Shown: positions 35,850 through 48,723 of the stretch, one piece after another | Numbering within the stretch: position 1 is the stretch's first letter | How the letters are laid out: each line of letters opens with the position of its first letter | Notes under the pieces: model-generated | What the model saw: only the letters and a program-made list of their open reading frames with translations | Database searches by the model: none | What the model was told of the DNA's origin: nothing | Program-made: the position numbers and the translations under genes | Source: Phorcus lineatus | Taxonomy: Eukaryota > Mollusca > Gastropoda > Trochida > Trochidae | Length of the DNA: 64,000 nt | NCBI GenBank assembly: GCA_921293015.1 | Contig: OV121092.1 | Coordinates: 4,780,001-4,844,000, forward strand | Reading direction: 5' to 3'

Positions 35850-38800
35850 CGATGAGTTTTCATTGCTGTCTTTGTTCTATCATAAACTGTCTGGCAAAGG
35901 CGATTGAATCATTAATACTGGCACGAAATTTTATTAGTAACTCAAACTAGATCTGATATCTGTAAACTGGGATCTCAGGGATAAGGGATCTTGATATTTT
36001 TAAGATTAATCACCGATGTTGTGTCGTGATATAGACCATAGAATCTCTTTTGTTTGATATATAACCTCTTGTCTTGCCAAAAATGATTTTATTCTTCTTC
36101 TCTGCCATGAACTTGCTGATATTGCTGGTAAACATTCTTTTCAAGTCAATCACAAGATAGTTTAAATATTACGATATACTTATTTAGTTCAATGCCATGT
36201 AAATGTTAACAAAGTTATGAAATCTCCATAAAGTTACATATTTATTGATTTGAATAATTTTGCATATAAGTGTCACTTCATCATCAAGAGTTCCATAAAA
36301 GCTTTCTTTAGTTCAGTGTATTGCATTCAAACCTTAACGATTTTCTTGTCTTTCATAATGCATCATGTATATTGATTCTTTAAAAAGACAATAATTAGAT
36401 TTTTTCGGAATCAGAAAATGATCTTTATCTTTCGTGCTTCTTCTAAATGTATTCATCTTATTTACAATAGAAATATTGAGTTCATGATTTATATCTTTTT
36501 CGAAACCATATATGGCAATAGTATATCTCTTAGACCTTAGAAAATGTCCACATAACCAAATTCACAGTACTAAAACGCATGACAATGTATTGGTTGTAGG
36601 GATTGGAAAGTGTTACAGCAAGAGATAATTCAATAGACTTATCTACTGCGCAACGGTTTATAGATGTCTTGATTCCGACGGAACAAGATTTGAAACTATA
36701 ATGGTTATTTTGGAGGTTCGTGAGATTGAAAATCTCCCCTACATTGAGATAAAAGCTAGACTACATGGATTACTTTTGGACAAAAAGTGTCATTCAGATG
36801 TTGAAATTAGTGCACACTTTAATTACTCGTTATTATAATACGGTGAACAGAACAAAGATGTTTCGTATATTTGAATTATAAGATTATATTATTTGAATTA
36901 AAAGAATCGATTGTAAGAAGGAGCGGTGGGGATGTTGACAACTATATAGTAGACATAATCCGTAGAAAATTTGAAGTAAATATGGTTTAGATAGATGCTC
37001 CGGCATGAAAGCAACTTAGAAATACCAACATTGATGGGTGAATATTGCTGTGCTTAAAGGCAGATATATTCCTATTTTGTTTAAATAGAAGTTATAAAAA
37101 CTAAATAGTACTTTGGGGTATACATCTCCGATTTGATAAGATTATTTTATAATATGCCAAAAATTGTCGCCATTTGATCAAAAGGCACAATTAGTGTCTT
37201 AAAGTATACACATTAAGGGCTAATCTGTTAAGTAAAGTATCTCTCCAGAGCGCAGTCTGTCGAATCACCTTTAAAAGCAGAAGTAAGTTTATATTTTGAT
37301 TGTTAGTTTTGATACTTTTTGTACATGCTAGTCCTATAGTCAATTGATGTAAGCAAGGGAGCTTTTTATAATTATCTATATTTTATATAATTTTTTAACA
37401 TTGATTTTTCGCTTTCATGTGTTAAAAGATGTGGTTTCTAGATTTACATTAAAGAGGTCTTAACCTTCACTTACTTGATGTGAAGGAATCAATTTTTATC
37501 AATTCATATGATCACATATGGTATTTTGGCAAGCATCAAATCCAAATTCAGAATTATAGTGTCACAACACTGAAGATAGCATCTTAAAGTTGGTGGATCA
37601 CCTGTGTTATGTCTTAAAAGCGGTTAATTCTGTCAGAAGCTATCCACATGAAAGGAGTTCTTCGCCAATAAAAATAAAAGAAACATTAGGGATACACTCC
37701 GAAGTAGTGAAGAATGCCAAACACATCTCTGCCTGACGTGTTTTCGTTTAGCCGACATGTGTGTAAGTTATAATGATTTATAAAGAGGCATATGAGCTTT
37801 ACCCAGTTGTCTGCCTTGCCCACTGTATATTTTAGGATGCGTTGTAGACGATTATGATGAAAACATTGACACTTTTCTCTTGAATATTAAATGAATAAGT
37901 CTAACGTCAAAACTAAACATACAGCTAAACAAGGTCAATATTTCATCGAACCTGAAACATAGGTTTTGATGCAAAATTGATTGTTATCAATCGAGTGTCA
38001 ATCATTCTTACTACAATAGATTCTTTTTCTAACTTAAATAATTCATTTTGGTTTAACTTATCACAACATTGACTTTCTTGAAGGGGCTAGCGGACACGTG
38101 ATTTCGATCCCACGATACTATGTATATGCAGTTTTGGCTGTAGCGATGTTTAAAACATTTTGTGTGATTTAAGAAGTGCTTTTATGTTATTTTGCACTTT
38201 TGTTGATTTCCATATGGATATACGTCAGTCTAAAGATGCAATGTGACATCTCCAGAATAATATTCTTGGCGAAGAAGAGACAAAGTGGTTCAGGTGGGAA
38301 GAGGTTATAGGACTTCGTAAAAATTTGGGTACAATGGATATTTTACATAAATGCAAACATTTTTCGTCAAGCTTGGAAAATCTGCTTATCGTAGTCTTGT
38401 CATTGTTTATATCTTGATACATTGGCCCTCTGACTCGGTCATCACTCATAACAATACCTCATTAATTTTGAGCTTCCATTATTGACACAAATACATCTTA
38501 CCAAGATTAAAACGTCAAGACGTCAACAATCCCCGGTCTGCTCAGGTTACAATTATGTTCGTTAGTTTTGTGAAGAGTTAAATAAGACTGTGTGGACAAG
38601 ATCACTCCGAAGCAACCCAACACTTGAAATCTAAAGCTTCTACTATCAAACAGAAAAGGACGGCAAAGACTGATTGCGAAATATCAAATCATGATCAAAG
38701 TCTGATTAGAGTTCAATGCGAATCCGCTTCTTAAAAAGTAAAAAGTCGAAATTGAAAAACTGTTTTAACTCGTGTTCTTAATCTATTATTCTTTTGGGTT

Positions 38801-39202
38801 CCTTTTTACTGAAACACTGAAGTTTTTATATAATTATGTGATAGTTTATGATTATTTGATACCTGATTTTAATAAAACCAGAATGAATAACACTTGACTA
38901 TTAGATAGGTTGCTGTAAAGATGCCCTACAGAGGTATGAATAACAACACGTTAGCGGCCCGAGACAATTTCAGGGATGAGATTCCAGGATACTGTGGAAT
39001 TTTGCAAATACATATAAATCTGATAAGCTACGCATACGGCTTCGGTTCTTGTTCTTAAATTGCAAGATTTCATTACAATTAAGATTCCATAAGCAAAATA
39101 ATATTCAAAATGTTATAACTTGAATGATCGATGATTCTGGATTAAACGTGTTTGCAAAAATATGCAAGTGATTAAAGTCATACGAAAACGTTTTTGCATA
39201 TC

Positions 39203-39279
39203 GAAAGAAAAGGGATATAAAGAAAGAAAAGGGATATAAAGAAATAAAAGGGATATAAAAAAAATAAAAGGGATATAAA
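39203..39279 (+). repeat. 19-bp minisatellite, 4 copies
   Basis: GAAAGAAAAGGGATATAAA at 39203 and 39222, then GAAATAAAAGGGATATAAA at 39241 and a slightly longer variant at 39260-39279. Recent local expansion. Confidence 0.92.
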
Positions 39280-39569
39280 GACTGACGAAACAGAACCATG
39301 CAAGATAAATCTTTTACGGAAATTTAAAAAAATATTTTGTTGGAGAAAATGTTGTGAATACAACAAAATCCTCGCAGAATACCTCCTGAGGCGATTTATA
39401 AACTTAATAATGCAAAAACCTATGAAGGCCTTTGAAAGGATTATCGAAAGGAAACCCTCCTCAATAGTCATTTTTATATGTGAAAACAATGACCAGTCTA
39501 AGTATATTCGATCTTGTTTTATTGATGCTAATTCAAGACGCTAAATCAAATCCGCATAAAATGCTCTTA

Positions 39570-39776
39570 TCAATGTATATCTTTCAGGCAAAGTCGCTTT
39601 CTCTCTTTACGTTTTTGACACCGAAGGAGTAAATCTTCCCATACCTGAAGATTAATTAGGAGTTTGTCATCGTAGATCACGCACTGTAATAATAAATTTT
39701 CTGCGATTTCGTAAAGATGAGATAAACATTCTTGTACAGATGCACATAAATGAGTGCTTTTGAAATGATGTTTGGT
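39570..39776 (-). pseudogene. Exon-like block conserved with units A and B
   Basis: After TTGTTTTTAG, a good acceptor, 68 codons stay open to TGA at 39570-39572. Parts read LCASVQECLSHLYEIAENLL, then LQCVIYDDKLLINLQVWEDL. A CAG|GTATGG donor lies inside. In units A and B (43411-43570 and 50704-50860) the same protein pattern can be followed (SVQEC, QCVIxDE, LINPKVWE), but with a 1-base insertion and a stop. Preservation of amino-acid pattern across copies suggests a former exon; no family is recognised and none of the copies is proven active. Confidence 0.35.
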
Positions 39777-40560
39777 CTAAAAACAAGCTTCATAGAATGG
39801 ATACCCTTACACAGATATTTTGGGAAATGATACATCATTTGGCATCTTAATCAGTTATCGTCAATAACGCAATGCTATAAAGAGATCTTTTTTGTATCTG
39901 CTTATGGTCGATCATATTTCATATAGATTGTTTTACTAACTTTATTGAAATAACAAAAAGATTAACAGTTATTAAGAATAAAGACACATAGAAAACGTCG
40001 AATATTATTGGTCGAATATAAATTGACGATGTTAACATTAAACAATCTATGCAGAAAACGGACATGATTGATAGAAACACATGATTTATTTGTCAACTTT
40101 TATCAAATAAACAAACAAATAAACCAAGGATTATTCTATCTTTTTCTGCATGTATCAATGCCCTATATAACAAACACTTGGGTCAACATTACTTTCATTT
40201 TATGTAAATGTTTAGTTACCAAGCGTGTACATATTACCATATGCAAGTATTTTAATACAGGTCTGTGTCCTTTCAGTACCGGGAATAAATTGAATTGAAT
40301 GGGTTTTATCTAGCATAACTTCCATTCAATGTTGTACATGATTTTTGGAAATAAAGATAAGACCACTTTTAGGCTTAATTAGGATTTATTATATTTGATA
40401 CGTGAATGTGCTGGATTCACATGACTACATTTGTGACAGGAATTCGATAATTTTCAACAGTTACAGATGAATTGCCACAGTAGATGTTTTGATCGAGGAT
40501 CTTCTTCCTTTTAATTCTCTGGATTTGCATGTCCTCATCATTGATCAAGATGAAATTTAC

Positions 40561-40681
40561 ATTCAGGAATCGAGCAGTAATCAGATCCTTCTTCTGGTTC
40601 AGTGCTATAGCACCATGGTCCACGTAGATCGTAAGCTTTTGCGGATGTATCTTGACATGCATTAATCAGTTCAGACAGGCT
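40561..40681 (-). CDS. Kringle-domain half exon (second half of fold)
   Basis: On the minus strand, after GCATAG at 40682-40687, one frame reads [20 protein letters not shown], then [19 protein letters not shown], before a GTAAAT donor in phase 1. Kringle knowledge: the C-terminal half has N.C...PWCYTxDP....DYC.IP.C. Here PWC to the next Cys is 11 residues and C.IPEC is kept, exactly as in the fold; only the first Cys-to-PWC gap is about three longer than usual. Phase 1 at the domain end is typical of shuffled kringle exons. The last Cys is completed either across the intron or by the genomic TGT read straight through (then stop six codons later). The first-half exon was not found. A different frame (81 codons) overlaps on the same strand. 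Confidence 0.55.
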
Positions 40682-43600
40682 CTATGCGCCGGGAAAGAGG
40701 TAAATCTAAAAGGCAATGCGAACATAAATGGTACACAAGGACCTGACATCAATCAGTTTTCAAAAAATATGATAGTGATAACAAGAACCGTAATAATAAC
40801 GTTAATAATAGCATATGAGATATGCATATCCGATCTTCTTATTATGTGGTTGTACACTAGACAATACACAATAAGTTTGGGACGTTCCTTATTTAGTGAC
40901 TTACTTTATCTATTTATTAATCAATGAATATATTATTTCTTAAAACTTAAATATACACATACAAATTTTGACAATGATATCCGCAGAATTTTGTGACATT
41001 CCAAAGTTATAACACAATTTAGAAACTGATCTCCTTTCGGTTTTCTAATGAAACCATATGACTTCTTCATAATCATTACCAAATGTTATGGTCAGCTCCG
41101 TGTGAACTTTAATTTGTTATAGCAGTCTGAAGTGTTCATATTGGAAGTGAAGAAACCTCATATCACCTGTGGTCCAGACACACTTCGTAAAAGAGAGGCG
41201 GAATTGTTTGTTATTAATTCCTTTTTGGATGCGTGCCTGATAATGAGCTCTATACATCATTTCATGAAAACAGTTCAGTAACATTGAACACAAAGTGTTT
41301 TGTAAATCTCGGAATTTCTTAAAACACTTCACTTGGCACAGATAAATGCTAATTACTTGCATCTTGTTGATTATTCATACATATTTTTTCCCTCTAAATA
41401 TCACTATATATGTCGTTGGTTTGATGAAGCAGGAAGGTTCACCTGCATGTGCATTGTAGTAAGTGTCGATTGGGAGTCCCATCTCAAAATTGTACATTTT
41501 AGCGCATTCTCAATTTAGCCTATAACTAAGCAGACGTGGCAAAAAACAAATAATGCTTTCTACAATAACTACTGTGGCGGGTAAACCATAGGGGAACTGT
41601 CTTTATAAATACTTACTTCTGAACGCTTACAGTGATGTTGAGATTGTTGATAGTGTTTAATACAGCGTCAGTCTGCTTCGATGATTTCTCATAGCTGTCT
41701 TATCTTCAGTCATAGGCTGTTTGATGAAGGTGATTGAAGAATTATTGCCGGCATGAAAATCAATGATTAACTAAATCTGGATCTTATTCTGTTGACTTGG
41801 TTCTTGCTTGAATTGTTTTCACGATTACCAAGCCGATGTCATGATAAAATACACGAAATTCACATGTAGATAGCTAACCTTTGGTCTGACTTTCTTAGAA
41901 ATAATTTTATTCCAAGACCTCAAGTTTGATTTACAAAGTTATTCAAAGTTGATCGCCTTTATCTCTTTCACTGGAACCATACACAAGTAAATTTCCGAAA
42001 CTGTCTTCAAGCATGTAGTGGTGAGAGATTTATCTGCACGAAACAAGCCATTCTTTCACCACTTCAGTCTCGATAATGTATTTGTGTCGCGTTCTTTCGA
42101 GTGAAATTGTAAGATAGTATGTGGCAAATATTTACGTATTTAGATTCAATGTCAAGTGAAACTTCAACTCTTTAGATGAAGTTAAGAAATTTCAGTTTGA
42201 GGGACATTCAAATAAAATGCGTTAATTTTGCGTAGTGGTGTCACTCTATTATCAAATCTGTTGAGGTCATTTGATGTTCATTACATAACTGAATTGACTG
42301 ACGTAAATCCACCTAAACGTATCCACATTGCGTTTACATGAACGTGCATCTCGTGACTTGACTGAAGTGAAATGTCTGCTTTCCCTCAGATCCATAAGCG
42401 TAAGATAATGAGGTAGAGCCATCAGAGTTTGTGACCTACACAAAACCCAATTTGACAGATGGAGAGAAGACACTCGAGATAATTAACATACAGTATGTCA
42501 AGTCTACATGTTGTCTGGTAAAAGTGTTGACAATCGACCTAGCAATATACAAAGCGACAACTCCACTACATCTACCACGGTGGTCAAAGCGGCGATTTCT
42601 TATACACTTGAAACATTTGTGTTTTGAAACAGATGTTCAAAATCCGAAGCAATTGTAAACTTTAAGGGATAATAGTAAAACATATTGTACCTTACAATTG
42701 TTTATAACATTTTAAATCGTAAAGTATAATATTAAGATAGAGAGATCGCAGATGTAAACATTGGAATATTAACCTCTTCTCAATTACCTGTCAGTATTAC
42801 AGGTCGGTGTCATCATGTAAATTGTGTCTAATCTCTCGTTTATGATATAACAAATGGACTAAATGCTGCGACTGGCACATGGGTATTCCGTTATGAAAAG
42901 TTCTATTTCCACCGTAACGATATTAAAATGGGATATCAAAAGCAACTGAGGACATTATCTTCCGAAAAGTGCTTTGAAAGAACAACATAATGAGTTTGCA
43001 TACAAATGAAAAATCTTACGTCATCCTATATTTAAATCACATTTGTACTTTCATTTGTTGATAACCAATGGTACCTTTCACATTAATGTGTCAAGTGTTA
43101 TTGTCGTAAATTCTACTTAAAATAAGAACAACAATGCTACTTTTCAGTTTATCTAATGTATTCCATTACATATGATTCTACTGGCAACAACATTTAATGT
43201 TAATTAATTTAGATATTGTGGAATCGATATGAGAACACTATAAAGACATCAACACATTTCCTCGATTATTGACAAATAAATTTGATTTCCTTTTAACTCA
43301 GGTTAGCCCTTTTCAGCATTACGTTAAAGACGAAAACTGATTAAGATACCACATGATTTACCATTTTAAAAAATGCTAGAGTTTGATTTATTAGAAGCTT
43401 TGTCTACACCAAACAATATTTCAAAAGTACACATTCGTTGGATCTAATTTATGTGCATCTGTACAAGGAATGCTTTTCATCTATATGTCAAATGGTAGAC
43501 AGTTTATGATTCCAGTGCGTGATCAACGATGAAAAAAACCTAATTAATCCTAAGGTTTGGGAATATTTCTTCTCCATCCATAGCGACTAAAACTACTTCG

Positions 43601-44589
43601 TGTGTCATGAATTTATGAAACTAACGGTTCAATAGTCCGACGTCCCTTTACATATACTTGATCCATTTATTTCTTCCGGATTTGATTGAAGTTCTTGAAA
43701 TAACTCAAACGAAAATAGATAGAAGAGGTAATTGCTTTCACTCACAAAAAAGTTTGTCGTATACAAACTACTTTATGGCCTTGATGTTTTACTTTTGAAT
43801 TAATGAGAAGTTCTAAAACGAAAGCATATACTTTGAGCATAAAAGGCTACACTTTGTCGACTTGTATCGTTAACCATTAACAACATGGTTTGTAGAGGAA
43901 AACAATTTACTCTTCTTGGCTGATTTACAAGATTGGCCATATTGTTTTGGCTTCAAATTTTTTTTTTACTTTTGAATGTTAATGAGATGGTCTACGCCAA
44001 TAGCCTATACTTGTACGCACAAAAGAGTACACTTTAACTCTCGTTAAATGAAAATTTCACCTGTTCATCTTTGAAACTATGTATATTTCTTTGTTATATA
44101 TTTCTATGCTCATGTACCAACGTCGGTAGCGTTTTTTGAGAATAAATGAATTTGAAAGAACAGTTTACTCTTCTTGGCTGATTAACAACATATATATTGT
44201 TTTGAATTAAGATAAAACTTAAAATCTCAAGAGAAACGAAAAGGGATAGAGTATTGACAAAGGCAGTTACTAAATCTTGAAATTAAAAGAAAACAGTGCT
44301 AAATTAATTCATTGAGAATGTAATGAAAGATAACGAAAGGGTTGATTTACTTGAAAAAATTCTTGTCCTGACACTTTTGCATGTATTTAGACCTTTATAC
44401 CCAACACACCTAATAACGTCTTAACGTAGTTTCTTAAGACATAGCCTGACCAAGGGGTAATGCGATAGTTTTTAATGTCTAATGATCAGTAAAAATAGTG
44501 GTGGATCACCATTATGTGATCCTTTCCCTTATTATTGAAATCCAAAAATATATGGTAGAGAATTATCGTTGTTCATGATAGTTAAATTG

Positions 44590-45190
44590 TTTGAAAAGGA
44601 CTATAAAATGAATATTTTGCGGAATAGAATCCTATCATCCACTGATACTGCACTTGGTGAACGAGGAAGTGTTAGAATGTATAAGCACGGTATCATCAAA
44701 GTTGTAAGATTTTGGAATAGATTGTAAGAAGAAGCAAAACAGCCAGATACTTTGATTCATTGCTTTGTAAACATATTGAAATAGGGAAAACATGGGTATT
44801 GCCTGTTAAATATACTCTTTTAAGCTCGGATTTTGGTATAACTAGGAAAACTTGAACATTTTTTATAAGATGATTGTGAAAATACTTAAATGAAGTTAAG
44901 AGATATTTAACCTAAAAACAATAACAATATTTGATTTCAATTCATTCATTCATTTCAAGAAGGAATTACACAACATTAAGATTTCAAAAAGTGTTTTAAG
45001 TAAATATACGTGGTAAAGATTTTAAGTATGTCTATTGCAAAGTGTATGGAACACGGGAAAAAGATCAATAACAAAGTTTTTTTTATCTTATCGTCATCTG
45101 AGTACAAGATATTTACCGTCTTTATATTCTAAATACCCATCACATTTAAGGTATCATCAGAATAATTATAATGAACTGTAATGTTTGATT
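44590..45190 (+). pseudogene. LINE polymerase relic inside unit A
   Basis: Translation of 44655-44729 gives LGERGSVRMYKHGIIKVVRF then WNRL and a stop. This aligns without gaps to [20 protein letters not shown] then WIKL of the intron 9 LINE. Further on, LSYRHLSTRYLPSLYSKYPS lies where LINEs have the FK...YL region. Many stops intervene. The matching part of unit B (about 51870-52370) has lost about 100 bases. A weak copy lies at about 36830-37080. Confidence 0.4.
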
Positions 45191-48100
45191 TACTACATTT
45201 TTTAAAGCTCTAAATCCTCTAATATATATCTTATTATCCGAACTTTATGGCCACTGTATTATTGGTCTCTTGGCCAATGAAATAAACTCTGTATTGTAAT
45301 CATAGTGTGCACTATTTTAAGCGTTTGAAACAAGTAGTCAAGATAATAATGTCTTAGTATGAGGGAAAGACTTTCAATACTTCAAACTCACAGATTATCC
45401 AGTTATGAAGCAGATAAAATGTTCAAGAAGGTTTCTGGTCCAAATATCATTCCACCAATTTAACGTAGACGTCACAGGCCCGTGGTAGACGTCTTATAAC
45501 CATTGACCAGAAGACAAGCTTATTATATTATGTCTTGCTGAAACACTTCAAATCTTTCAATCAGGGTATTTGGTTCATGTATACACAGTTCACAAACAGT
45601 TTCCACCATTAAGTCTTAATTACAAGGGGAAAAAAACATTTGTGAAAGAAAATCAAGATGATTTATTTACACAGGTATTTCGAATGTAAGATTTCATCAA
45701 GGGACTAATATTGAGTCTTGTAGTAAATTTTGATTAAACGGTTATAAGTTAAACCTCAGAGGAATATGAAAGAAAAAAAATCAATAATAGAGTTGGAAAT
45801 ATGATGAATAGATTTTAGAGAGGCAATGAAAATGATGCATTATGAGTATCAGGAAAATCATTTGAGCTATATTCAACTGAAATAGATTAAAGGACCTCAG
45901 GAATGAAATGTCATATATGAACATTTACGACACTCTTTAAGTTATGATAGACAATATGGGTTAACATGAAGATATAATTTGCGTTTTTACACAAATATTT
46001 TGAATTGAAATTTCATAAGAAATTGTGTTGCACAAATTCCTGCAAAATATTTTGCTGTGGTATTATGAGTATCACCTAGAGTTTGAGAAACATGTTTTCT
46101 ACATCTTCTAATACAACATGATGTTAGTATGAAAAATGTTTAACAAGTATATCTTAGGTGAACACCATTCACATTATATTTGCACAAGAATGGAATTTTT
46201 TTGTTGTTTTCATTCATCTGCATTCATTAAAAAAGTAAGACAATGAATTACGTTGTTCATCAAACTAACTGAAATATTTCCTCAAATAGTTTAAGTTTAC
46301 TAAAAAAGCTTAATTGGGGGTATTTCATTGAAAATGCATTATTCGAGGTATGGTTATAGGATGTTGTTAATCGTAACGATTGTAAACCCCTTTATGCCGA
46401 TAATCAGAAATCAGATCTAGTTTACTTACTCATTGACTTTTGTGCCAGCAATAATGCTTCATCAGACAGTTTCTGATCGAAATTAAGAAGTAATCAACGA
46501 TTCAGATTGATCTGTCTTGGTCAATATTAACAGTTTCTTTGCAAAAAGGATACAAAAGCTGGTTGTTCTATGTTTACTCGTTGCATTAGTTTTAGGCTAC
46601 AAGAATGTGATTTTGTTTGATTTCTGCGGAAACTCTGTTTTTCAAGAACATGCTAGTCTTAGTTGATGATATGTTTTTTAAGTCAATTATTTTCTATCCA
46701 AGAACTATTAAATGGTATTATGTTCAAATTATTCGCATCCAAACACCCTAATATATATTCAATTACTATTCATTAAGGACCTTCTATTATTGAATATCAC
46801 AAATGAGATATTCCATATATCATATAATTAGACATTTTGCATAAGTATTATTATTGAACTTCGCTGAATGTTTTACTGTAGTAGGCTGATGTATGAATTG
46901 TTATCTGTATCGTTCTCTACAAGGTAATTGTTTGCTGAAACTTTCAGCACTTCCTTTTCTCAAAATAAACATAATAATATGGCTTATTCAAGCTTTAACT
47001 TTGATAATGTCTGGCTCATTGGAGAATAAAAGCAGAGCTAAAGACTAATTATGTTCTAAGGTATGCCTTTTCCTATGAAAAATGTGTTTGTGATATTTTT
47101 CTACGCAGTCAGGTTAAGTTGCTCTATTACAAAACAGAATTAATGGAGCCTTCTTGAAAGGCTTTTAAGCATTGGTCCCCAGGAGGTGATGTCAGTTTTG
47201 TCTTCTTTGCAATGAATGTCATGTATTAATGTAATATAGAGAGAAAACTTTTCTTCGCAAATATCTTCTTAAGTAGGAACGTATTAGTGACTATTATTAA
47301 CAATCAAAGCCATGATTTATAGAATAAGTTTTAGTTTTCATATTTGATACACAGCTTCTACAACGGTAACAATATATGTATTTTGTCAGAAAATAGATAA
47401 ATGCTTCAATCCTAAACAGTTGAAATTAACATCTAAATTCACTGTAATAATTTTTTAAAGATCTATCTCCAAAATTGTTTTGAAACTTAAGGTGTTCGTC
47501 GATCTCATTGAAATCGGTATCGCAGGTTCTTGATTGTGACCTTTCACCTTGTTTTGATTAGAAGAAATCAGAGGTATGGTGATGGCTCGATTCAGCTATG
47601 ATCCCTATGGAACATAACCCGAATCAGAAATACAGGTAAGAATGAAGGTTTTGAACTGTCTTTATTGAGATTGAGTGCTGCTTATAAAGAATAAAGACTA
47701 TCGTCTCTGAAATGTCAACAAATAGGTTGCATTTTACATTAATGTAGCAAAGAACTTCATTAATACATTCTAATGAAAATTAGTTCTTGTAATGTTATTC
47801 CTAATGATAATAAACGATTAATGCCTTCATGACATTTAAAGGTGTTATCATCTTGATCTATTCGGAATTCTTATTAGCTAAGCCTGAATGGAAAATGTCA
47901 GCTTTAATAGCATTTGCTCCCTTGGAAGTTGATGTAAATAGGCTAGTATTGAGTATCTCTTATCTGACATCTCCCGCAAAGGAACTTGTGATTCTTAACC
48001 ATTTATCAGTATCCACAAAAAGATGAAATACACTCCGACACCATTATGGAATCTTTTTATTGCTTCGCTACAATATCATTCGAAGACACCAAATTGACTT

Positions 48101-48207
48101 ATAAGTAAATAAGAATAAGCCGCCACTTAATGGACAAACCATTGAACTAATTGCTGTTTCTTAAAGGAAGAGTTTGTTTATCAAGGAAGTGACCATTAAC
48201 TCATATT

Positions 48208-48548
48208 CATCCTCCTTCATCAGTGTAATTGAATCCGCTGATCGAGCACCTTCCATAAAACCTGATATTCTTAAAGCCAAAAGCCTCGCATCGCTAGCTA
48301 TCTAACCAGCCAATGAGACGACTCACAACCAGCAACAGCGGCACATCCCGGATGGAAATGTCCCTTTACTTCAAAATAGTAACTTCAAGCTCCTTTAATA
48401 ACGACATTTCATTGGCTTAAAAATAACAGGTGAGCACAGCCAATAACATCAAGCCGCACCAGCCGTACGAGGGATGTGGCTCGAAAGAGATCAGGGTATA
48501 TGGAAGGAGCTGGATCAGCGCATTCAATTACGCTGATGTAGCAGGATG
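48208..48548 (+). mobile_element. Full-length MITE, about 341 bp, in unit A
   Basis: CATCCTCCTTCATCAGTGTA with ATTGAATCCGCTGATCG at the left is inverted as CGCATTCAATTACGCTGATG with TAGCAGGATG at the right. The inverted repeats run on through GAGCACCTTCC / GGAAGGAGCTGG and the AAAGCC / GGCTCGAAAGAG region, about 70 bases in all. The interior has no transposase. No clear target duplication can be read. It is a non-autonomous DNA element and the reference copy for the family in this window. Confidence 0.88.
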
Positions 48549-48723
48549 TTTTAGATAAGTTAGACAGATTATGACAGATATTGGTCAGCTATTAGAACAT
48601 TCTTAATTTTTACCCAAATTTTGGTGAAAACAAACTTGCATCAGAGATTTTATTGTTGCCTCCCCGGCTCCAAATGGATTAAAAGTGAAACAGGGTTTCA
48701 TTCATAGTCGCGGATAGTGTTTA

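Larger units (their letters stand above)
35850..42130 (-). repeat. Diverged, mainly inverted units of the 42-57 kb cluster
   Basis: Three blocks match unit A in reverse complement: about 35876-35980 and about 41690-41800 both match A 46395-46470, and about 39570-39860 matches A about 43320-43570. One block, about 36830-37080, matches A about 44655-44860 in direct orientation. Identity is moderate with many indels. The pattern is of two old copies in head-to-head arrangement with the A/B pair, later rearranged. Exact borders cannot be set by eye. Confidence 0.6.

Noticed and set aside
41117-41362. Minus-strand Cys-containing frame upstream of the kringle exon, ending near an ACAG|GTGATA donor
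   Set aside because: It could be an exon of the same gene, but spacing of Cys fits neither the kringle first half nor a frizzled or PAN domain that I can identify.
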